Assembly: GCF_005503355.1 (NCBI RefSeq)
Contig: NZ_SCMK01000020.1
Location: forward strand, 1-64,000
Length of the DNA: 64,000 nucleotides
Direction: 5' to 3'
Origin: Sphingomonas sp. 1F27F7B
GTDB taxonomy: Bacteria; Pseudomonadota; Alphaproteobacteria; Sphingomonadales; Sphingomonadaceae
Of the stretch, positions 59,069 through 64,000 are shown piece after piece; position 1 is the stretch's first letter, and each line of letters begins with the position of its first letter. The notes under the pieces are model-generated. The model was not told the DNA's origin, searched no databases, and saw only the letters and a program-made list of their open reading frames with translations. A program made the translations under genes and the position numbers.

Positions 59069-60771
59069 GCGACCACCACCTCCCGGAACATGCCGGCCGC
59101 CATGTGATAGAGCAGATGGCAGTGGAAGGCCCATCGGCCCATGGCGTCGGCGGTGACGCGGAAGCTCACCCGCTGGGCGGGCTGGACCACGACCGTATGC
59201 TTGCGGACCTGGAAGGCGCCGTCCGGGCCTTCGACATCGCTCCACATGCCGTGCAGATGCATCGGATGCGCCATCATCGTGTCGTTGACGAAGGTGACGC
59301 GCAGCCGCTCGTTTGGCTTGAAATGAAGCGGCCTGGAATCGTTGAGCTTGATGCCGTCGAGCGACCAGATGAACCGTTCCATATTGCCCGTCAGATGCAG
59401 CTCGATGTCGCGCTCGGGCTCGCGCGGGTCGGGATCGCCGCCCGGCGTGCGCAGATCGGCCAGCGTCAGCACGCGCCAGCCGCGCCCGCGCAGCCCGGCG
59501 CCGGGATCGTCGAGATTGGTGCGCGGATAGTCGACGCGCATGTCGGTATTGGCGCCATATTCGGTGCGGGCGTGCCGTGCCCTGGCCGGCATCTCGGTCA
59601 TGCCGTGCCCGGCATGCGCGTCGCCTCCCATTGCGCCCATCGTCGCCATCGCGCCCATCATGTCGACCGGCTCGAGCCAGGTCCGGGCATCGAGCGGCGG
59701 CACGGCTGCCGCCATGCCCGGGGCCGGTGCGATCGTGCCACGCGCATAGCCGCTCCGATCGATCGCCTGCGCGAAGATGGTGCGGGCGCCGCCCTCGGGC
59801 ATGGTGAACTCGACGTCGTAGGTCTCGCCCGGGCCGATCCGGAATTCCTCGACCGTGACCGGCTCGACCGGCTGCCCGTCGGTCGATACGACCGTCAGCT
59901 CGACCCCGGGGATCCGCACGTCGAAGAACGTCGCCGTCCCCGCGCCGACGAAGCGCAGGCGCACGCGCTCGCCGGGCGCGGCGATACCGGTCCAGTTGCC
60001 GGCGGGCGGCGCGCCGTTCATCAGATAGGTGTAGGTCGCGGCAGAGACATCGCTGTAGTCGGTCGGGTTCATCCGCGAGCTGTTCCACATCCGCCGCCGC
60101 TCGAGCGCCTTGCCCAAGCCCATGGTGCCGACATCCTTGAGGAAATCGCCGGCGGTCGGCTGCGCAAAATTATAGTAGCTGCTCTGCTTCTTGAGATTGA
60201 GGAAGATCTGCAGCGGCGGCTCGTCCGACCAGTCGCTGAGCACGATGCAATAGTCGCGATCGGGCGCCCGCGCCGTCGGCACCTGTTTTGGCTCCACGAT
60301 GATCGCTCCATAGAGTCCCGTCTGCTCGGCGAGCGTGTGAGCGTGATACCAGTAGGTTCCGCTCTGGCGGACCTCGAAGCGATAGGTGAAGGTCTCGCCC
60401 GGCGCGATGCCGGCAAAGCTGATGCCGGGCACGCCGTCCATCTCCGCCGGCACGATGATGCCGTGCCAATGGATGCTCGACATCTCCTTGAGGCCGTTGC
60501 GTACGCGCAGCGTGACCGTGTCGCCTTCGCGCAGGCGCAGGACCGGCGCGGGCACGCTGCCGTTCACGGCGGTCGCGATACGGCGTTTGCCGGTGAAGTT
60601 GACCGGCAGCTCGGCGATCTCGAGGTCGAACTCGGTCCCGCTCAGCTCAGCGGGCAAGGTTGGTGCGGATCGCGCGAGAAGCGCCGGGGCGAAACCGGCG
60701 ACCGCGCCGCCGATCGCCAGCCCCTGGACGAAACGGCGCCGCGCGATCGGCCGGATATGTAAGGGAGACAT
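59065..60771 (-). CDS. copA: CopA, second multicopper oxidase
   Basis: 568 residues from ATG 60771. Tat signal with RRRFVQGLAIGG. Copper motifs: SSIHWHGIIVP, GTYWYHAHTL, HPMHLHGMW and FHCHLLYHMAAGMF. The Met-rich insert of the other copy is reduced to a short HAGHGMTEMPARARHA part. The ribosome-binding site is weak. It starts 25 bp after the alcohol dehydrogenase stop, indicating one operon with the dehydrogenases. Confidence 0.93.
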   Translation of the reverse strand: MSPLHIRPIARRRFVQGLAIGGAVAGFAPALLARSAPTLPAELSGTEFDLEIAELPVNFTGKRRIATAVNGSVPAPVLRLREGDTVTLRVRNGLKEMSSIHWHGIIVPAEMDGVPGISFAGIAPGETFTYRFEVRQSGTYWYHAHTLAEQTGLYGAIIVEPKQVPTARAPDRDYCIVLSDWSDEPPLQIFLNLKKQSSYYNFAQPTAGDFLKDVGTMGLGKALERRRMWNSSRMNPTDYSDVSAATYTYLMNGAPPAGNWTGIAAPGERVRLRFVGAGTATFFDVRIPGVELTVVSTDGQPVEPVTVEEFRIGPGETYDVEFTMPEGGARTIFAQAIDRSGYARGTIAPAPGMAAAVPPLDARTWLEPVDMMGAMATMGAMGGDAHAGHGMTEMPARARHARTEYGANTDMRVDYPRTNLDDPGAGLRGRGWRVLTLADLRTPGGDPDPREPERDIELHLTGNMERFIWSLDGIKLNDSRPLHFKPNERLRVTFVNDTMMAHPMHLHGMWSDVEGPDGAFQVRKHTVVVQPAQRVSFRVTADAMGRWAFHCHLLYHMAAGMFREVVVA

Positions 60772-60796
60772 GAACTGTACTTTCGCGAAGTCGGCT

Positions 60797-61822
60797 TCAG
60801 GCGAGGTCGAGGACGATCCGGCCCTCGATGTCGCCATGATGCATGCGGGAGAAGACGTCGTTGATGTTCTCCAGCTTGTCTGCATGGACCGTGGCCTTGA
60901 CCTTGCCCTCGCCGGCGAACGCCAGTGCCTCGAGCAGATCGAGCCGCGTGCCGACGATCGAGCCGCGCACGGTAATGCCGTTCAGCACGGTGTCGAAGAT
61001 CGACAACGGGAAGTCGCCCGGCGGCAGGCCGTTGAGCGCGACCGTGCCGCCGCGCCGGACCATGCCGAGCGCCTGCTGGAACGCCTTGGGCGAAACGGCG
61101 GTCACCAGCGCCCCGTGCGCGCCGCCAATGGCTTTCTTGAGCGCTGCCGAAGGGTCCTCGTTGCGCGCGTTGACCGTCAGTGTGGCGCCAAGGCGTGTAG
61201 CGAGGTCGAGCTTGCTATCGTCGATGTCGACCGCGGCCACATTGAGACCCATGGCTCGGGCATATTGCACCGCCATGTGGCCGAGCCCGCCAATGCCGGA
61301 GACGACCACCCACTCGCCGGGTCGGGCCTCGGTGGCCTTCAATCCCTTGTAGACGGTGACGCCCGCGCAGAGGATCGGCGCAATGTCGAGGAAGTCGACA
61401 TTGTCGGGAAGGTGACCAACATAGTTGGGATCGGCGAGGACATATTCGGCAAAGCTGCCATTGACCGAATAGCCGGTGTTCTGCTGTTCGTGGCAAAGCG
61501 TCTCCCAGCCACCCAGGCAATGCACGCAGTGCCCGCAGGCGGTGTAGAGCCAGGGCACACCGACCCGGTCGCCTTCCTTCACATGGGTGACGCCGGCACC
61601 AACGGCGGCGACATGCCCGACGCCCTCATGGCCAGGAATGAAGGGCGGGTTGGGCTTGACCGGCCAGTCCCCTTCTGCCGCGTGCAGGTCGGTATGGCAC
61701 ACGCCGGTTGCCGCAATCTTGACCAGGACCTGCCCGGGGCCGACCGTCGGGATCGGCGCGTCCTCGATGACCAGGGGCTTGCCAAATTCGCGGACGACCG
61801 CCGCCTTCATGGTTTTCGCCAT
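60797..61822 (-). CDS. adhP: Zinc-dependent alcohol dehydrogenase AdhP
   Basis: 341 residues. Medium-chain dehydrogenase: catalytic Zn ligands in GVCHTDLHAAEGDW and PGHEGVG; structural Zn cysteines in CGHCVHCLGGWETLC; NAD-binding GIGGLGHMAVQYA. It resembles AdhP (ethanol-preferring). It follows the aldehyde dehydrogenase gene after 26 bp, so together they would convert an alcohol to an acid. Confidence 0.94.
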   Translation of the reverse strand: MAKTMKAAVVREFGKPLVIEDAPIPTVGPGQVLVKIAATGVCHTDLHAAEGDWPVKPNPPFIPGHEGVGHVAAVGAGVTHVKEGDRVGVPWLYTACGHCVHCLGGWETLCHEQQNTGYSVNGSFAEYVLADPNYVGHLPDNVDFLDIAPILCAGVTVYKGLKATEARPGEWVVVSGIGGLGHMAVQYARAMGLNVAAVDIDDSKLDLATRLGATLTVNARNEDPSAALKKAIGGAHGALVTAVSPKAFQQALGMVRRGGTVALNGLPPGDFPLSIFDTVLNGITVRGSIVGTRLDLLEALAFAGEGKVKATVHADKLENINDVFSRMHHGDIEGRIVLDLA

Positions 61823-61848
61823 GTCCGTTTCTCCTTTTAAGCGGGGGG

Positions 61849-63369
61849 TCAGAATAGGCCGAGCGCGTGCTCGTCATAGGAGACGAGCAGATTCTTGGTC
61901 TGCTGATAATGATCGAGCATCATCCGGTGGTTTTCACGCCCGAAGCCCGATGCCTTGTATCCGCCGAAGGCGGCATGGGCGGGGTACTGATGATAGCAGT
62001 TGGTCCAGACCCGCCCGGCCTCGATCGCGCGGCCGAGCCGGTAGGCGGTGTTGCCGCTCCGGGTCCAGACGCCCGCGCCAAGACCGTAGGCGGTGTCATT
62101 GGCAAGTGCGATCGCCTCCTCGACCGTCTTGAACGTGGTGACCGACAGGACGGGACCGAAGATCTCCTCCTGGAAGATGCGCATGTGGTTCTGACCCACG
62201 AACACGGTCGGCTGCACGAAATAGCCCTGGTCGAGCGCACCGCCCGGCAGCGCCCTGGCGCCACCGACCAGACACTGCGCGCCCTCGGCCTTGCCGATAT
62301 CGATATAGCCCAGGATCTTGTGGAGCTGGTCCTCCGACGCCTGCGCGCCGACCTGGACCGACGGGTCGAGCGGATCGCCCTGGCGGATCGCGGCGACGCG
62401 CGCCACGGCGCGCTCGATGAAGCGGTCGAAGATCGACTCATGGATCAGGGCGCGCGACGGGCAGGTACAGACCTCGCCCTTGTTGAAGGCGAACAAAGTA
62501 AAGCCTTCGAGCGCCTTGTCGAAGAAGGCATCGTCCTCGTCGAGCACGTCCGCCATGAAGATGTTGGGCGACTTGCCGCCAAGCTCCATCGTCTGGGGGA
62601 TCAGATGGTCCGCCGCGGCGTGCATGATCTGCTTGCCGGTGACGGTCTCGCCGGTGAACGAGACCTTGGCGATGCGCGGATTGGCGGCGATCGCCTGGCC
62701 AACGGTCCGTCCCGGGCCGGTAACGACATTGAGCACGCCGGGCGGCAGGATGTCGGCGGTGAGCTCGGCGAACATCAGCAAGGTGAGCGGCGTCTGGGAT
62801 GCGGGTTTGATGACGGTGCAGTTGCCCGCCGCCAGCGCCGGGGCGATCTTCCACGCCGCCATCAGCAGCGGGAAGTTCCACGGGATGATCTGGCCGACGA
62901 CGCCGAGCGGCTCGCGGAAATGATAGGCGATGGTGTCCGCATCGATCGTCGAGATGCCGCCTTCCTCCGCCCGGATGCAGCCGGCGAAGTAGCGGAAATG
63001 GTCGATCGCGAGCGGCACGTCGGCAGCGCGCGTCTCGCGGATCGGCTTGCCATTGTCGATCGTCTCGGCAAGTGCCAGCAACTCCAGATTGTCTTCGAGC
63101 CGGTCGGCGACGCGATTGAGAATCCTGGCGCGTTCGGCGGGCGCGATCCTTGCCCATTGATCCTTGGCGGCGTGCGCCGCATCGAGCGCGCGCTCGACAT
63201 CTTCCGGCGTCGACAGCGCGAACTCTGCGATCTGGGCGCCATTGATCGGGCTCGTGTCGGCGAAATACTCGCCGCCCGCAGGAGCGCTCCAGCGGCCTCC
63301 GATGAAATTATCATAGCGGTGTCGGAAGGAGGCCGCCGCGTTAATGGTCCCGATCGCCTTCTCGAACAT
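61849..63369 (-). CDS. NAD-dependent aldehyde dehydrogenase
   Basis: 506 residues, full length for the family. Motifs: IIPWNFPLLMAAWKIAPALA, VSFTGETVTGK, catalytic Glu in MELGGKSPN and catalytic Cys in FNKGEVCTCPSR. The pattern resembles acetaldehyde dehydrogenase ExaC/AldA. First gene of the minus-strand operon that runs through adhP, copA, copB and the MFS gene. A TAAGTA motif lies about 60 bp upstream. Confidence 0.94.
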   Translation of the reverse strand: MFEKAIGTINAAASFRHRYDNFIGGRWSAPAGGEYFADTSPINGAQIAEFALSTPEDVERALDAAHAAKDQWARIAPAERARILNRVADRLEDNLELLALAETIDNGKPIRETRAADVPLAIDHFRYFAGCIRAEEGGISTIDADTIAYHFREPLGVVGQIIPWNFPLLMAAWKIAPALAAGNCTVIKPASQTPLTLLMFAELTADILPPGVLNVVTGPGRTVGQAIAANPRIAKVSFTGETVTGKQIMHAAADHLIPQTMELGGKSPNIFMADVLDEDDAFFDKALEGFTLFAFNKGEVCTCPSRALIHESIFDRFIERAVARVAAIRQGDPLDPSVQVGAQASEDQLHKILGYIDIGKAEGAQCLVGGARALPGGALDQGYFVQPTVFVGQNHMRIFQEEIFGPVLSVTTFKTVEEAIALANDTAYGLGAGVWTRSGNTAYRLGRAIEAGRVWTNCYHQYPAHAAFGGYKASGFGRENHRMMLDHYQQTKNLLVSYDEHALGLF

Positions 63370-63621
63370 AACCTGACTCCATCTCTATCGATGGCCTGAC
63401 GGAGTAATCTCTTTGCCCGGGTGGCCTATAAGTAAGTTCCGCAGAAGGTAGTCTGGTATCGGGGTCGCGGGCTTGAGGGTCAGACACGCCAACAGAGCCG
63501 ATGACTATTCATCGACTCCTGAACGTATTCGCGCACGCCTGATCGGAATTATGCCGAGACAGGCGTTACTCGGCCGAGTCTTCTTTTGGCGAGGGCGGCG
63601 CTTGGCATTCCAATTCTGGCG

Positions 63622-63951
63622 TTACGCCCGGACGCGCTTTAGGCTCACCCAATCGCCTTTCTGAAGCGTCCCGTCCCTCACGCGGAAATGAGCATAATGG
63701 TCGTCGAAAATCTGGTCGACTTCGACATGACCGACAAGACGGCGGTGGCGCGGCGTTGCGTGATAGACTTCGAGTATCTGCCCGATGTGCGCGCCATCGG
63801 CCTTACCCAGGCAGGCCACTGTGCCGCCCGCATCCATACGGACGATCTTGCCGCGCATGAACAAGCTATGGCCGATACCCTGTGCGAGGAGCGGCGTGCT
63901 GCCAAAGAGCAGAAAGCCAACAGCAGCACCGACGCCAAGATGTTTTCGCAT
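63622..63951 (-). CDS. Small exported protein, unknown
   Basis: 109 residues from ATG 63951 (cagaggaaac upstream). Signal peptide MRKHLGVGAAVGFLLFGSTP, cleaved near LLAQG. The mature part is strand-rich with GQILEVYHATPRHRRLVGHV and RDGTLQKGDWVSLKRVRA, resembling a small SH3-like or OB-like barrel. No family named with confidence. It could be a periplasmic partner of the copper operon but is separated from it by 250 bp. Confidence 0.7.
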   Translation of the reverse strand: MRKHLGVGAAVGFLLFGSTPLLAQGIGHSLFMRGKIVRMDAGGTVACLGKADGAHIGQILEVYHATPRHRRLVGHVEVDQIFDDHYAHFRVRDGTLQKGDWVSLKRVRA

Positions 63952-64000
63952 CGCTGTTTCCTCTGTCAAGTCAGACGCTCGGACCCGGTTTTGAAAGCTG

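Noticed and set aside
58082..60088. Single long minus-strand frame joining copB and part of copA
   Set aside because: Upstream of ATG 59068 the frame runs out of phase with the oxidase; copB starts at 59068 with a signal peptide.
61867..63399. 510-codon plus-strand frame opposite the aldehyde dehydrogenase
   Set aside because: Shadow frame; the dehydrogenase has all catalytic motifs.

Overview
The window looks like part of a large conjugative replicon or integrative element from an alphaproteobacterium, most likely a sphingomonad (Sphingomonadales). The grounds are the high-GC coding pattern, the F-type transfer operon, the paired copper genes copA-copB, the TonB receptor with two PepSY proteins, and FixL/FixJ close to the rhizobial type. 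No replication, partition, integrase, relaxase or traD gene is in view, so plasmid and ICE cannot be told apart. No rRNA, tRNA, intact IS element or CRISPR array was found.

Layout. (1) 1-18482, minus strand: one tightly coupled F-type type IV secretion and pilus operon, traA-L-E-K-B-dsbC-V-C-x-trbI-S26 peptidase-traW-x-U-trbC-N-x-F-H-G (x = unknown coupled genes). traG runs off the left edge. The region in front of traA carries a ribosome-binding-site-sequestering inverted repeat and four exactly 22-bp-phased GCCCC-N7-GGGGC dyads. (2) 18860-24055: small genes of unknown or regulatory type, a lytic transglycosylase, a DUF1173-like protein, an SGNH hydrolase and an HxlR regulator. (3) 24468-35333: a stress/low-oxygen style block with a membrane methyltransferase, DUF2933, a coupled RNA-exonuclease/nucleoside-phosphorylase/PRPP-synthetase operon and Hsp20. 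Several decayed genes follow (sigma factor, diguanylate cyclase, response regulator), then an orphan FixJ-like regulator. (4) 35360-45430: the copper island, with cueR-copA (P-type ATPase), copC-copD-methyltransferase, a Cnr-type anti-sigma/sensor/ECF-sigma trio, multicopper oxidase copA with copB, and DUF305. (5) 45489-50569: oxygen-sensor kinase FixL, FixJ, a single receiver, a broken corA, and a divergent SDR/TetR pair. (6) 51308-56260: TonB receptor, two PepSY proteins and a HutC-type GntR regulator. (7) 56341-63369, minus strand: DUF411 protein, MFS transporter, a second copB-copA pair, alcohol dehydrogenase and aldehyde dehydrogenase. A small exported protein lies at the right end.

How it works together. 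The transfer operon would move the element. Its cargo handles copper in the cytosol (CueR-controlled CopA export), periplasm and outer membrane (CopA oxidases, CopB, CopC/D, DUF411, DUF305), plus oxygen and stress responses (FixLJ, Hsp20, RNA salvage).

The most interesting signal is a promoter motif, GAGGGG-like element, exactly 12 bp, then CTGCGTATT-like element. It sits just upstream of copC, the sigma-factor trio, copA and the DUF411 gene. This suggests that a CnrYXH-type envelope signalling system, whose sensor keeps all five nickel/cobalt ligands known from CnrX, has been wired to a copper regulon. The best regions to re-examine are 40258-41730, 18483-18710, 30393-34021 and 51240-56310.
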